Assembly: GCF_013466425.1 (NCBI RefSeq)
Contig: NZ_CP059165.1
Location: forward strand, 992,001-1,056,000
Direction of reading: 5' to 3'
Source: Mycobacterium vicinigordonae
GTDB taxonomy: Bacteria; Actinomycetota; Actinomycetes; Mycobacteriales; Mycobacteriaceae
DNA: 64,000 bases
Positions 55,316 to 64,000 of this stretch are shown piece after piece (positions within the stretch are counted from its first letter, which is position 1; every line of letters begins with the position of its first letter). Under the pieces are notes generated by a model that saw only the letters and a list, made by a program, of their open reading frames with translations, had not been told where the DNA came from and ran no database searches. The position numbers and the translations under genes are program-made.

Positions 55316-56857
55316 TCAGGCGGCGGCGTCGGGCGCGTCACTGGCGATCAGCGACACGAGATGCCTGCGTGGCGGATGGCCGCGCTCGAGCAGCCCGTCG
55401 ACCCGGACTTCTCCGCCGGTCGCGTGGTGCCGCTGCTGCCAATCCGTAATCGCCTGGTGCGCAGCATGATCGAGGTAGCTGACCGCGATGTGCAGCGTGA
55501 CCGTGGTGCGTTCGGGCACCGACGTCAACACCCGGGTCAGCCGGGGCAGGCTCAGGAATGTGCAGGCGCCCTCGACGATCACCCTCCATTCGTCGCCGTC
55601 GGCGACGGCTTCGACCTTGGCTCGCACCACGCGCCAGCCGGTCATCGCGATGGCCAGCGCCAGCCCGATCATCACTCCGTGCAGCAGGTTGAGAAAGACC
55701 ACGGCGATGATGGTTACCAGGTAGATCGCGAAATCGCCAGTCTTGAGCGCGGTTTCGATGTGTGCCGGTTGTAGCAGCTGAATGCCGATCACGATCAGCA
55801 GCCCGGCCAGCGCGGCGCTGGGAATCTGTTCAATCAGGCTGGCGAAGGGTAGGGCGAACAGCAGGATCCAGAAGCCGTGCAGGATGGTCGAGGCACTGGT
55901 CTTGGCGCCCGCCTTGATGTTGGCCGCGCTGCGCACGATCACGCCCGCTATTGGCAGGCCGCCGATAGCTCCCGAGACCAGGTTGGAGGCGCCCTGGCCG
56001 ATCAGCTCGCGGTCGAGGTTGGTGCGCGGGCCGTCGTGCATGCGGTCGGTCGCCACCGCCGTCAAAAGACTCTGCACGCTGCAGATGAGAGTGACGGTGA
56101 TGATGCCGATGACTACCGCGCCCCAGTTGCCGTGCGGTATCGCGGGCAGGGCCAGGGCGTCGATCACCGAGCCGTCCAGCGCGATTCGTGAGACGTGGAA
56201 CGGGAACAGCACGGAGACAAGGGTTACCACCACGATGGCGACCAGCGGTCCGGGAACCGCGGCCAGCTTGGGTGGCACCCAACGCCAGGCAACCATGATG
56301 GCGATCACCAGCACGCCCAGGAAGAGGCCCGGCCGCTGCGCGCCGATGATCTGCGCGGGCAACTCCACGACGTTGACCCACGCCGAGCTGTGCGACGCGC
56401 CGCCAAGAAGTACGTGGGTCTGCTGGAGCGCGATGGTGATTCCGATACCGGCCAGCATTGCGTGCACCACTACCGGTGAAATCGCAAGTGCCGCACGCGC
56501 TACTCGACTGAGTCCCAATAGAATCTGCATCAGGCCTGCCACGGCGGTGATGAAGCAGGTTACCCCCCAACCAAATTCGGCGATGAGGTCTGCGACGATC
56601 ACGGTCAGGCCTGCGGCAGGACCGCTGACCTGCAAGGGAGAGCCACCCAACGCCCCGCCGATGACCCCGCCGACAATCGCCGCTATCAGGCCGGCGAGCA
56701 CCGGTGCATCCGAGGCGATGGCGATACCCAATGAAAGAGGTAGCGCGACCAGGAAAACCACCAAAGAGGACGGTAGGTCATGGCGCAGCACCGATCGCCA
56801 ACGCTCGCTTCGCGATTCGGCTGCATTCACATCGGCGAACTGTTCGAACTGTCGCAT
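55316..56857 (-). CDS. SulP-family anion transporter with STAS domain
   Basis: 513 residues. Ten or more membrane helices with SulP signatures: LPSSLVVFLVALPLSLGIAIAS, PLQVSGPAAGLTVIVAD, GQGASNLVSGAIGGLPIAG. The C-terminal ~100 residues (WRVIVEGACTFLSLPRLTRVL, HIAVSYLDHAAHQAITDW) form a STAS-like domain. Likely substrates are bicarbonate or sulfate; the sequence does not decide. ATG 56857 is preceded by GGGAG at six bases; ATG 56899 is the alternative. I do not expect this gene between htpX and gpdA1 in M. tuberculosis. Confidence 0.9.
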   Translation of the reverse strand: MRQFEQFADVNAAESRSERWRSVLRHDLPSSLVVFLVALPLSLGIAIASDAPVLAGLIAAIVGGVIGGALGGSPLQVSGPAAGLTVIVADLIAEFGWGVTCFITAVAGLMQILLGLSRVARAALAISPVVVHAMLAGIGITIALQQTHVLLGGASHSSAWVNVVELPAQIIGAQRPGLFLGVLVIAIMVAWRWVPPKLAAVPGPLVAIVVVTLVSVLFPFHVSRIALDGSVIDALALPAIPHGNWGAVVIGIITVTLICSVQSLLTAVATDRMHDGPRTNLDRELIGQGASNLVSGAIGGLPIAGVIVRSAANIKAGAKTSASTILHGFWILLFALPFASLIEQIPSAALAGLLIVIGIQLLQPAHIETALKTGDFAIYLVTIIAVVFLNLLHGVMIGLALAIAMTGWRVVRAKVEAVADGDEWRVIVEGACTFLSLPRLTRVLTSVPERTTVTLHIAVSYLDHAAHQAITDWQQRHHATGGEVRVDGLLERGHPPRRHLVSLIASDAPDAAA

Positions 56858-57119
56858 CGGAGGCTCCCTCGTCAGGTCAAGCGGGGGACATTCCGACATC
56901 CCGCCCCGTGTCACGTTCTCGTAACATATTGGCGCACAAGCAATTACGTGTCAGCCGTAACGACGATGTTTTGGGCTGGACCGCCTGGCGACCACTTCCT
57001 GACGGTAGGTGGGTGGCCAACCGCGGGCAACCTGACGCGCCAGGTGCATAGCGAACGCAAATTTTCTTGGTGAGTCCCTGGATGGCGTGACCCAGGTTAC
57101 ACTCGCCGATGCTGCGGCG

Positions 57120-58145
57120 TCAGAATCCCGATCCGTGCACCTCGTGTCCGGGCACCTCGGCGGCCAGCCCGAAGTAGGCCTGCTCGACGGTGGAGCCGTG
57201 GTTGATGACGGCGTCGACCTCGCGGGCGATCGGCATGTTCAGGCCGAACTCATTGGCGAACTCCATGATCACGCTGGCGGCCTTGACGCCCTCGGCGACC
57301 TGGTTCATCGACGCAATGATCTCGTCGATCGGCTTGCCCGCGCCCAGTTGTTCGCCGACGTGGCGATTGCGGCTGCGCTGGCTGGTACAAGTGACAATCA
57401 GATCACCCAGGCCCGCCAGCCCAGGGAAGGTCTCGGTGTCGCCGCCCATCGCCACGCCGAGCTTGGTCATTTCGCGCAGCGAGCGGGCGATCACCAGAGC
57501 GCGGGTGTTCTCGCCGATGCCCAGCGAATAGCCCATGCCGACGGCGATGGCGAACACGTTCTTCAGCGCGCCGGCCATCTCGACGCCCACCACGTCGTCG
57601 GTGGTGTAGACACGGAAACGCCGGGTGCGGAATAGGCCGGAAAGCCGGGTCGCCAGATGCTGGTCGGGCATGGCCAGCACTGCGGCGGCGGCGTAGCCCT
57701 CGGCGACCTCGCGCGCGATGTTCGGTCCCGCCAGGATGCCGGCCGGGTGGCCGGGCAGGATCTCCTCGATGATTTGCGACATCCGCATGTTGGTGCCCTG
57801 CTCGAGGCCCTTGACCAACGAAACCACCGGCACCCAGGGGCGCAGCTCTTTGCTCAGTTCGGTGAGGACGTCGCGGAAGCCGTGCGAGGGCACGCCCATG
57901 ACCAGTACATCGGCGCAATTCGCCGCCTCGGCGAAATCGGTGGTGGCGCGCAGGGATTCGCTGAGCACAACTTCGTTGCCGAGATAGCGGCTGTTGCGGT
58001 GGTTTTCGTTGATGTCTTTGGCGGTGTCCTCCGAGCGCACCCACTGCAGCGTCGGCCCGCGGCGCGCGCAGATGGACGCGACGGTGGTACCCCAGGACCC
58101 GCCACCGAGGACAACGACTTTGGGCTCGCGCTTCTCAGCTGACAT
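57120..58145 (-). CDS. gpdA1: NAD(P)H-dependent glycerol-3-phosphate dehydrogenase
   Basis: 341 residues. Rossmann motif VVVLGGGSWGTTVASICARRG, PSHGFRDVL, catalytic-region Lys in LVKGLEQGTNMRMSQ and VEMAGALKNVFAIAVGMGYSLG, and DLIVTCTSQRSRNRHVGE. It makes sn-glycerol-3-phosphate for phospholipids. ATG 58145 gives the N-terminus SAEKREPKVVVLGG and the length I recall for Rv0564c; the frame is open a little upstream. Divergent from the protease gene. Confidence 0.94.
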   Translation of the reverse strand: MSAEKREPKVVVLGGGSWGTTVASICARRGPTLQWVRSEDTAKDINENHRNSRYLGNEVVLSESLRATTDFAEAANCADVLVMGVPSHGFRDVLTELSKELRPWVPVVSLVKGLEQGTNMRMSQIIEEILPGHPAGILAGPNIAREVAEGYAAAAVLAMPDQHLATRLSGLFRTRRFRVYTTDDVVGVEMAGALKNVFAIAVGMGYSLGIGENTRALVIARSLREMTKLGVAMGGDTETFPGLAGLGDLIVTCTSQRSRNRHVGEQLGAGKPIDEIIASMNQVAEGVKAASVIMEFANEFGLNMPIAREVDAVINHGSTVEQAYFGLAAEVPGHEVHGSGF

Positions 58146-58289
58146 GGTTTTCACCCTATTGCGGTCACCGGGCATTTCCCAAGGGTTCACCGGATACCAA
58201 GGGCCTGCCGGCGTGGGACTTCGGCCCCTAGCCGCAGCAGTCCGCGGCGACCGAATGTGGGGGGCGGAGCTTTGCCGTGAGGAGGAACC

Positions 58290-59711
58290 ATGTCGCGAAG
58301 TGCGGAGTTGGCGCGGATCCCGATAATGTCACGCGCTGCCAGGACCTTTGCGGTGTTGTCAGCTGCGGCAATTCTGGCCTTGGCCGGATCCCCGGGTGTC
58401 GCGAGGGCAGACGGGGGTCGACCACAGTCCAACCCAGAGCAACGAGCTGCCGCACTGATCCGGCCCGCCGTGATGGTCTTGAGCGCGCAGACGTACGGAA
58501 TGGTCAAGCTCCCTGACGGTAGGACGCTGTCACTGTTCGGCGAAGGATCCAGCGCTCCCATCATCGCCACCTGGACGTGCACGGCTTTCGTCGTCAATCC
58601 CGACGGCTGGGTGGCCACGGCGGGCCACTGCGCGGACCCGGACACGGCACGGCGGCTGATCCTCACTCGCGCGGCGACCGAATACCTGAGGCAGTTCCCC
58701 GACTCGCCGGTGGGGGACGATCCGCTGGTGGTGGCCGAATGGCTGTCCCGTGGCGCGAAGGTGGAAGGAGCCGGGCCCGGCCAGAGTCCGAGTGTCGGTC
58801 TGACCTTGGTATACGGCACCGGAACCAAGGTCACCGACAAGGTGCCTGCCAGCGTCGTGGATTTCCGGCGGTTGGGCGAAGGCGACGTGGCGCTGCTCAA
58901 AATCGACAGGCGCAATTTGCCGTCGTCGGAACTTGCGACCGACGCCGAGGTCAGCATCGGTACTCCGATGCTGGCGGTGGGCTTTCCGGAAACCACGCAA
59001 CGGGCAACCGGCCGGACTTTGGACCCGACCAACAAGAGTGGCAAGGTCAGCAAGAAATCGAGCATGGAATCTAGCCCGGTATACGAGATCGACGCCGCGC
59101 TGGCCGAAGGCATGAGTGGGGGTCCGGCGGTCGATCTGTCCGGCCGGGTGATCGGAGTGAACAGCTTCGGCCCCGTCGGCGAACCGCAGGCCTTCAACTT
59201 CGTCGCCCCTGCCGACGGCCTCGCGTCACTGATGGCAGCCAAGGCCGTCAGGTCCGCGCTTGGACCTGCTGATCGCCACTACCGGCAGGGGCTTGCCCAC
59301 TATTACGCGGGCCGCTATACCGACGCGATTAAGGATTTCGACCAGGCCCTGATGCTGTCGCCCGATTATCCCGGCCTGGTCGACCTCAAGGCCAGCGCAG
59401 CCAATCTGCGCCAGCAGTATGGCGATGTCGCAACGCTGCGCGACTCAAAGCTGTTGTGGTACGGAGGTGGGGCCGTGGTGGTGCTGCTCGTGGTCGGCGC
59501 CTGGGTGGTCACTGCCAAGATGCGAGGCCGTCGTCGCGCCGAAGCCGTGCCCGGCGAACCCGTCGTGGCGCGTCCGCTGGAACTCGTTCCCGTGCAGCGC
59601 CTCTCGCCGGGGGAGCCGCATTTCTGCGCGAATTGTGGAGCGCAGCACCATCACTCCGAGAAGTTCTGTCCGAACTGCGGCGAGAAGATAGTCCAGGGCG
59701 AATCCGCCTGA
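58290..59711 (+). CDS. Trypsin-like serine protease with TPR, membrane helix and zinc ribbon
   Basis: 473 residues. Signal-type N-terminal helix to ~40; trypsin-like domain with H113 (VATAGHC), D199 (EGDVALLKID) and S276 (EGMSGGPAV); ~328-375 a TPR-like pair (HYRQGLAHYYAGRYTDAIKD and FDQALMLSPDYPGL); one membrane helix ~390-408; cytoplasmic tail with a zinc ribbon, C446-x2-C449 (FCANCG) and C460-x2-C463 (FCPNCGEKI). ATG 58290 follows GAGGAGG. The protease and TPR lie outside, the ribbon inside. This is a possible signalling or quality-control protease. Convergent with the BVMO gene (4 bases). Not in the corresponding M. tuberculosis interval as I recall it. Confidence 0.9.
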   Translation: MSRSAELARIPIMSRAARTFAVLSAAAILALAGSPGVARADGGRPQSNPEQRAAALIRPAVMVLSAQTYGMVKLPDGRTLSLFGEGSSAPIIATWTCTAFVVNPDGWVATAGHCADPDTARRLILTRAATEYLRQFPDSPVGDDPLVVAEWLSRGAKVEGAGPGQSPSVGLTLVYGTGTKVTDKVPASVVDFRRLGEGDVALLKIDRRNLPSSELATDAEVSIGTPMLAVGFPETTQRATGRTLDPTNKSGKVSKKSSMESSPVYEIDAALAEGMSGGPAVDLSGRVIGVNSFGPVGEPQAFNFVAPADGLASLMAAKAVRSALGPADRHYRQGLAHYYAGRYTDAIKDFDQALMLSPDYPGLVDLKASAANLRQQYGDVATLRDSKLLWYGGGAVVVLLVVGAWVVTAKMRGRRRAEAVPGEPVVARPLELVPVQRLSPGEPHFCANCGAQHHHSEKFCPNCGEKIVQGESA

Positions 59712-59715
59712 CCGG

Positions 59716-61224
59716 CTACCCGGCCAGCGCCGCCCGATCACCGGCCCGCCCGAAAGCCATGGCCTCTTGGATGCGGTCAAAACGGTAGTCGATGGCATCG
59801 GCGAAGTAGTTCTGCCGTACGTTCCACGGCCGCTTAGTGCCTGACTTGGGCAGTGCGTGCAGCGCTCGCCGCACATAGCCGGCCTGGATGTCCCAGGCCG
59901 GTTTCTCCGCCATCGGCTGACCGCCCAAATGCGGACTGGCGTGGGTGTAGCCGTTCGCGGACATGTACTCGATTAGCTTGGCCGTCGCGCGGGCGGTCAT
60001 GTCGGCGCGCAGGGTCCACGACGCGTTGGTGTAGCCCACACACCAGAACAAGTTGGGCACGTCTTCGAGCATGTGCGCCTTGTAGACAAAACGCTCGGTC
60101 GCGTTGATCGGGGTGCCGTCGATGCTGAGGCTGGCCCCGCCGAGCGCCTGCAATTGCAGGCCGGTGGCGGTGACGACGATGTCGGCGTCCAAGTGCGTGC
60201 CGGATTTCAGCGCAATCCCGGTGGCGTCGAAATGGTCGATGTGGTCGGTGACCACTTCGGCTTTGCCGTCCTTGATGGCCTGGTAGAGGTCGGCGTCGGG
60301 GATCAGGCACAGTCGCTGGTCCCAGGGGTTGTACTTGGGCTTGAAGTGGACGTCGACGGCGTAGCCCTCGGGAAGGTTCTGGATCGCTTTGCGGCGCAGC
60401 AGCCACCTCACATACGCCGGCGTCTTTCGCGACAGGAACCACAGGACAGCTTCGGTCAATGCGCTGTAAAAGCGGATCACCAGATGGGCTACCCTCCGCG
60501 GCAACAACTTCCGGCAGATCCACGCCACCTTGCCGTACTTGGATGCCGAGATCATGTAGGTCGGTGAGCGCTGCAGCATGATCACCTTGCCGGCACGGTC
60601 GGCCATTGAGGGGATCAGCGTCACCGCGGTGGCTCCGCTGCCGATCACCACCACGCGCTTGCCGGTGTAGTCAAGGTCCTCGGGCCAGTGCTGTGGGTGC
60701 ACCACAGTGCCGCCGAAGTTCTCGATGCCGGGAAAGTCCGGCGTGTAGCCCTCGTCGTAGTTGTAGTAGCCGCTGCCGAAGAACAGAAACCGGCACCGAC
60801 ACTGCTTGGTGGTGCCCTGTTGTTGGAAGCTCACCGTCCAGGTGTCGGTCGCAGAATCCCAGTCCGCGCTGCGCACGTAGCTGTCGAACCGGATGTACCG
60901 GTCGATACCGTACTTACGGGCCGTGTCGGCCAGGTATTCGCGGATATGGTCGCCGTCGGCCACACCCTCCTCCCGAGTCCACGGCTCGAACGGGAAGCTC
61001 AGCGTGAAAATACTGCTGTCCGAGCGCACCCCGGGGTACCGAAATAGGTCCCAGGTGCCGCCGATGCGCTCGCGCCGCTCCAGGATCGCGTAGCTGATCG
61101 AGGGATTGCGCTGCGTGATCCGGTACGCCGCGCCGATGCCGGAGATGCCGGCGCCGACAATCAGAACGTCGACGTAGTCGAGTTCAGCGGGGGTTTGGGC
61201 GGCTTCTTGAGAAGTCAGGGTCAT
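59716..61224 (-). CDS. Baeyer-Villiger-type flavin monooxygenase (Rv0565c-like)
   Basis: 502 residues. FAD motif DVLIVGAGISGIGAAYRI, then the BVMO fingerprint F-x-G-x3-H-x3-W-P (FGGTVVHPQHWP), and NADPH motif VVVIGSGATAVTLIPSMA. Such enzymes insert oxygen next to ketones or oxidise sulfur (EthA is a relative). Substrate unknown. ATG 61224. Counterpart of Rv0565c, which has been studied as a possible prodrug activator besides EthA. Confidence 0.92.
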   Translation of the reverse strand: MTLTSQEAAQTPAELDYVDVLIVGAGISGIGAAYRITQRNPSISYAILERRERIGGTWDLFRYPGVRSDSSIFTLSFPFEPWTREEGVADGDHIREYLADTARKYGIDRYIRFDSYVRSADWDSATDTWTVSFQQQGTTKQCRCRFLFFGSGYYNYDEGYTPDFPGIENFGGTVVHPQHWPEDLDYTGKRVVVIGSGATAVTLIPSMADRAGKVIMLQRSPTYMISASKYGKVAWICRKLLPRRVAHLVIRFYSALTEAVLWFLSRKTPAYVRWLLRRKAIQNLPEGYAVDVHFKPKYNPWDQRLCLIPDADLYQAIKDGKAEVVTDHIDHFDATGIALKSGTHLDADIVVTATGLQLQALGGASLSIDGTPINATERFVYKAHMLEDVPNLFWCVGYTNASWTLRADMTARATAKLIEYMSANGYTHASPHLGGQPMAEKPAWDIQAGYVRRALHALPKSGTKRPWNVRQNYFADAIDYRFDRIQEAMAFGRAGDRAALAG

Positions 61225-61369
61225 CGTCTGAGAACCTCACTCGATGTCGGGGACGCCGTAACCCAGAGTAGGCACCCACCGGTTGGTCGGGCCAGGGACC
61301 TTGTGCCCTGCCCACGCGTGCTGCGCCTTCTGGCGGTGCATTGCGCGCGGTGCCGCCAGACGCGCGCCG

Positions 61370-61861
61370 CTAGCGGTAGTTGACGAACTGCAGCGCGACG
61401 TCGAGGTCGGCCTTCTTGAGCAGCGCCTGCACGGCTTGCAGGTCGTCCCGCTTCTTGCTGGTGACGCGGACCTCGTCGCCCTGGATCTGGGTCTTGACCG
61501 ACTTGGGGCCTTCGTCGCGGATCAGCTTGGTGATCTTCTTGGCGTTCTCGCTATCGATGCCCTGCTTGAGGGTGCCGTTGACCTTGTATGTCTTGCCGGA
61601 TGCCTGCGGCTCGCCGGCGTCGAAGGCCTTCATCGAGATGTCGCGGCGGATCAGTTTCTCTTTGAACACGTCGACCGCGGCCTTGACGCGCTCCTCGGTT
61701 GAGGAGGTCAGCTCGATACCTTCCTCGCCTTTCCAGGCGATTTTGGTCTCGGTGCCGCGGAAGTCGAATCGGGTGGACAGCTCCTTGGCTGCCTGGTTGA
61801 GTGCGTTGTCGACTTCCTGCCGGTCAACCTTGCTGACGATGTCGAATGATGAGTCCGCCAT
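61370..61861 (-). CDS. YajQ-family nucleotide-binding protein
   Basis: 163 residues, UPF0234/YajQ: begins [20 protein letters not shown], has [20 protein letters not shown] and ends ALQFVNYR. Two ferredoxin-like domains; family members bind nucleotides, in some bacteria cyclic di-GMP, and act as regulators. ATG 61861. Between it and the tRNA-Tyr gene (other strand) are 69 bases. Counterpart of Rv0566c. Confidence 0.95.
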   Translation of the reverse strand: MADSSFDIVSKVDRQEVDNALNQAAKELSTRFDFRGTETKIAWKGEEGIELTSSTEERVKAAVDVFKEKLIRRDISMKAFDAGEPQASGKTYKVNGTLKQGIDSENAKKITKLIRDEGPKSVKTQIQGDEVRVTSKKRDDLQAVQALLKKADLDVALQFVNYR

Positions 61862-61930
61862 TGCGGTGTATCCCTCCTTCGGTACTGGCCGTTTGTGCTC
61901 TGTCTACCCGGTCGTTGTACCCTGCTAGGC

Positions 61931-62014
61931 GGCAGGTTGCCCGAGCGGCCAATGGGAGCGGACTGTAAATCCGTCGCGAAAGCTTCACAGGTTCGAATCC
62001 TGTACCTGCCACCA
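61931..62014 (+). tRNA. tyrT: tRNA-Tyr (GTA)
   Basis: Acceptor arms GGCAGGT (61931-61937) and ACCTGCC (62004-62010), discriminator A and an encoded CCA end (62012-62014). Anticodon GTA at 61965-61967 in GACTGTAAATC. T-loop GTTCGAATC at 61991-61999. The long variable arm (CGTCGCGAAAGCTTC region) is of the class II type expected for bacterial tRNA-Tyr. Confidence 0.95.
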
Positions 62015-62234
62015 CCAGGTCAGAGGGCATTTCCTTCTGGCGCAGCGGGCTTGAGGACGTTGATCGTCCGCAGGGCGTCCGCGTGTTGCTGTTGTGGAGG
62101 TCTTCGATCCGAAGCCGGTGTCGCCGATCATCGCCCGATCGCTTCCGCCGTCGATGCGGACTTCGAAGTCGGGGAAGGTTAAGCGAGACATCGCCAAGAT
62201 GCGCAGGCAGCAGAGGGGTCTTATCGTTTGGCAT

Positions 62235-63530
62235 TCAGCTCGGCTCGCCAGATGATCTGACCAGCCTGGTAGCGCGGTGAATACATTCTTCCAGCGGGCC
62301 GCGGTCACAATATCGGTTCCAAACCCAGGCGGCACCGACGGCGACGGCGGCGAATACCGATAGATTCAGCACAGATTCGCCCGGTAGTGCTGCCCTATTG
62401 TCGCGATCGTGGGCCGCCATGCCCATCGCTTCGATGGCGATGAGGTGGACGACGTAGACGGTCAATGACATCGAGCCCATAGCGACCAGGGGCGCTACCA
62501 GTCGCGGGATTCGAATTGCGATGGATGTGCAGAGGGCTATCACGACGATCGCGGTACCTATACCGCCGACGATCTCGAATGGTGTGCCGGTGTGCTCCTC
62601 GGCGTTGAACAGTGAACTCCATCGCAAACCACCGGGGCTTCCCGTCGTCGGGTTTGATTCGTCCATCGGGACCACGACGGGGCCGTGGACGATCCCCGTC
62701 GCAATCCACGCGGTGCTGTAGGCGAGCACCGCGGCCCCAGCGCCGCCCACCGCTAGCGCGAGACGGGCTGCCGGTCGCCGTAGCTCAAGGCGACCCAGTG
62801 CTATCCCGGCGATGATGAACGGTGTCCAGGTCAGAACGGGGTAGCCGCCAGTGAGGATCAAATTTGTCAGACTGTCGCCCCCCAGCCGGGCAAGGGGATC
62901 GAATCGCTCCGCCGCAGTGAAGCTGGCGATAACGGCAGGCTGACGAAATACGATCGACGCCATCGGTGTCAGCAGCGCGAGCACGGCGGCGATCGCAAAG
63001 TTCGTCGTCGGTCGCAACCTCAAGAACGGCAGCGCAATAACGAAAAGGACGCCGTAGTACGCCAAGATCACCGGTATTGCCGTGCCCCACATTGTCAGGC
63101 CTGCGCCGAAGGCGAAGATGATGCCGGCCCGTACCACAGTCCGCCGCCGAAGCACGGCGGGCACAGCTTGACCCGCGGTGTGCGCACCACCCGTGGCCAG
63201 CGCGAGGGATAGGCCAGCCAAGGTGGCGAACAGGATCGAGGCGCGGCCGTGCGAGGCGTACATCATTGCGCCTACTACGCCGCCCACCTGGGGATCCGGA
63301 CCGACGTGGGCGGCGAACATTCCCAATATCGCGATACTGCGTGCCAGATCGATACCGGCGATCCGGCCGGTCACCGGTGGTTGGGAGTCGACGTGGCCGC
63401 CCGCCGGGTCGTGAACTAATCCGGTCACCGTCTGATCATGGTGGGGCCTATGGTGTTGCGGCACCTGGCAAGTGGCCATTTCGGCCATCCGACAGGCCAT
63501 GTCGCAGCTAGGTCCCGGAGACATACCCAT
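62235..63530 (-). CDS. Multi-pass membrane protein, DUF418/acyltransferase-like
   Basis: Up to 431 residues, about ten to eleven membrane helices. GRIAGIDLARSIAILGMFAAHVG at residues ~55-77 is the conserved first helix of DUF418/DUF1624 and heparan-acetyltransferase-like proteins, with a His that may carry the acyl group; SLTVYVVHLIA near the end is another typical segment. The first ~50 residues (His and Pro-rich) may not be translated: several starts (63530, 63488) are possible and none has a good ribosome binding site. The place downstream of tRNA-Tyr is not the M. tuberculosis order. Acceptor unknown. Confidence 0.82.
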   Translation of the reverse strand: MGMSPGPSCDMACRMAEMATCQVPQHHRPHHDQTVTGLVHDPAGGHVDSQPPVTGRIAGIDLARSIAILGMFAAHVGPDPQVGGVVGAMMYASHGRASILFATLAGLSLALATGGAHTAGQAVPAVLRRRTVVRAGIIFAFGAGLTMWGTAIPVILAYYGVLFVIALPFLRLRPTTNFAIAAVLALLTPMASIVFRQPAVIASFTAAERFDPLARLGGDSLTNLILTGGYPVLTWTPFIIAGIALGRLELRRPAARLALAVGGAGAAVLAYSTAWIATGIVHGPVVVPMDESNPTTGSPGGLRWSSLFNAEEHTGTPFEIVGGIGTAIVVIALCTSIAIRIPRLVAPLVAMGSMSLTVYVVHLIAIEAMGMAAHDRDNRAALPGESVLNLSVFAAVAVGAAWVWNRYCDRGPLEECIHRATRLVRSSGEPS

Positions 63531-63828
63531 CCGGCGTGAGCCAGCCGATTAGCGGAGAGAACTTAGCCACCTGGCTGGTCAGGAAGGATGACTGGTGTAT
63601 TTCCATTTCTGCTCGGGATCGGACAATTTAGCCCATGTGTGTCCGAACGGTGGCGATGTTGATCGATTACGGCGTGCCTTGCGATTGCTCGCGTTGATGT
63701 GGCGCCCGAGATCCTTACCGTCCAACGAGCGCAGTCCACGGGTGCCACCGGACTGGCGAAGACCGCGATATCACGCGTCTTGGAGTGCATTCCTGCGAGC
63801 GAATCATCGGCTGGTCGGAGCGCGCTCA
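63531..63828. other. Noncoding stretch, nothing recognised
   Basis: About 300 bases between the divergent DUF418-like gene and the truncated ORF at the window end. It has more A/T-rich patches (for example around 63595-63635) than the flanking genes. An in-frame extension of the last ORF is open back through this region, but its composition (Arg/Pro-rich) looks non-coding. No RNA gene or repeat seen. Confidence 0.5.
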
Positions 63829-64000
63829 ATGACGGACATTAGGGCATTGCACGATGCGGAACGGTTCGTCGAATTGTGGTGCCTGTACGAACGCGGATTC
63901 TCGGACGGGATGACAGCAGCGATCCGAAAAGTCGACAATTCCATGCACTGCGCAGGCATAAGTAATCAACAAAGGGATATTTTGCTTACGCTCTCCGACT
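63829..64000 (+). CDS. Truncated ORF at window end, unknown
   Basis: 57 codons from ATG 63829 without a stop before the window ends; CGGAG lies eight bases upstream. The start is MTDIRALHDAERFVELWCLY followed by a segment with ERGFSDGMTAAIRKVDNSMH and ending near QQRDILLTLSD. It looks like a soluble, helical protein; I do not recognise it. Its DNA is less GC-rich than most genes here, which may hint at recent gain. Confidence 0.5.
   Translation, partial: MTDIRALHDAERFVELWCLYERGFSDGMTAAIRKVDNSMHCAGISNQQRDILLTLSD

Noticed and set aside
63563..63829. 88-codon open frame on the minus strand near the window end
   Set aside because: No ribosome binding site or recognisable sequence and it lies opposite the upstream region of the last ORF.

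Overview
The window is high-GC actinobacterial DNA whose gene order follows the Mycobacterium tuberculosis Rv0511-Rv0566c block (compared from memory): hemD-hemB, the Rv0516c-type STAS protein, gabP, hemL, the cytochrome c biogenesis genes ccdA-resB-ccsA, fabH, menA, the MTA phosphorylase, menE, pitA, menB, fadD8, menC, bpoC, menD, mgtA, menG, the Rv0560c-type methyltransferase, menJ, grcC1, htpX, gpdA1, yajQ and tRNA-Tyr. It is not M. tuberculosis itself. PE_PGRS6, galE3, Rv0539/Rv0540 and the vapBC3 pair are missing and several genes absent from that block are present, so it most likely comes from a non-tuberculous, probably slow-growing Mycobacterium. I cannot name the species.

Layout. 1-4030: end of the heme genes (hemD, hemB), two small membrane proteins, an unrecognised ORF and an anti-anti-sigma (STAS) protein. 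4311-9776: an envelope acylation/esterase patch with a separate acyltransferase and SGNH protein, a fused acyltransferase-SGNH protein and a Tat-exported esterase. 9977-13795: gabP plus an inserted three-gene set (Ddn-like protein, enolase-superfamily dehydratase, ketopantoate-reductase-like enzyme). 13854-21212: hemL, histidine phosphatase, TlpA-type thioredoxin lipoprotein, ccdA, resB, ccsA and a ParA-like ATPase in one direction with overlapping or nearly touching ends. 21201-27413: repeats, small proteins, fabH, menA and MTA phosphorylase. 27414-36043: Pro/Thr-rich membrane protein, GT-C-like protein, menE, phosphate transporter, SDR and a broken 13E12 gene. 36092-49427: menB, fadD8, amidohydrolase, menC, bpoC, a Ser/Thr kinase with a Mce-associated-like partner, menD, mgtA and menG. 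49555-55148: double TetR protein, Rv0559c-like secreted protein, quinone-type methyltransferase, menJ, grcC1 and htpX. 55316-64000: SulP transporter, gpdA1, a modular trypsin-like protease, a BVMO, yajQ, tRNA-Tyr, an acyltransferase-like membrane protein and a truncated ORF at the edge.

Taken together the window is largely respiratory: heme synthesis, cytochrome c assembly, and most of menaquinone synthesis and finishing (MenD, a MenH candidate, MenC, MenE, MenB, MenA, MenG, MenJ, plus a polyprenyl diphosphate synthase). The accessory genes placed between these blocks (kinase/Mce-associated pair, double TetR, trypsin-TPR-zinc-ribbon protein, fused acyltransferase, enolase-superfamily operon) hold most of the novelty. 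The best regulatory signal is upstream of the Rv0560c-type methyltransferase, where a perfect 9-9-9 palindrome sits on a near-consensus promoter that probably gives a leaderless mRNA.
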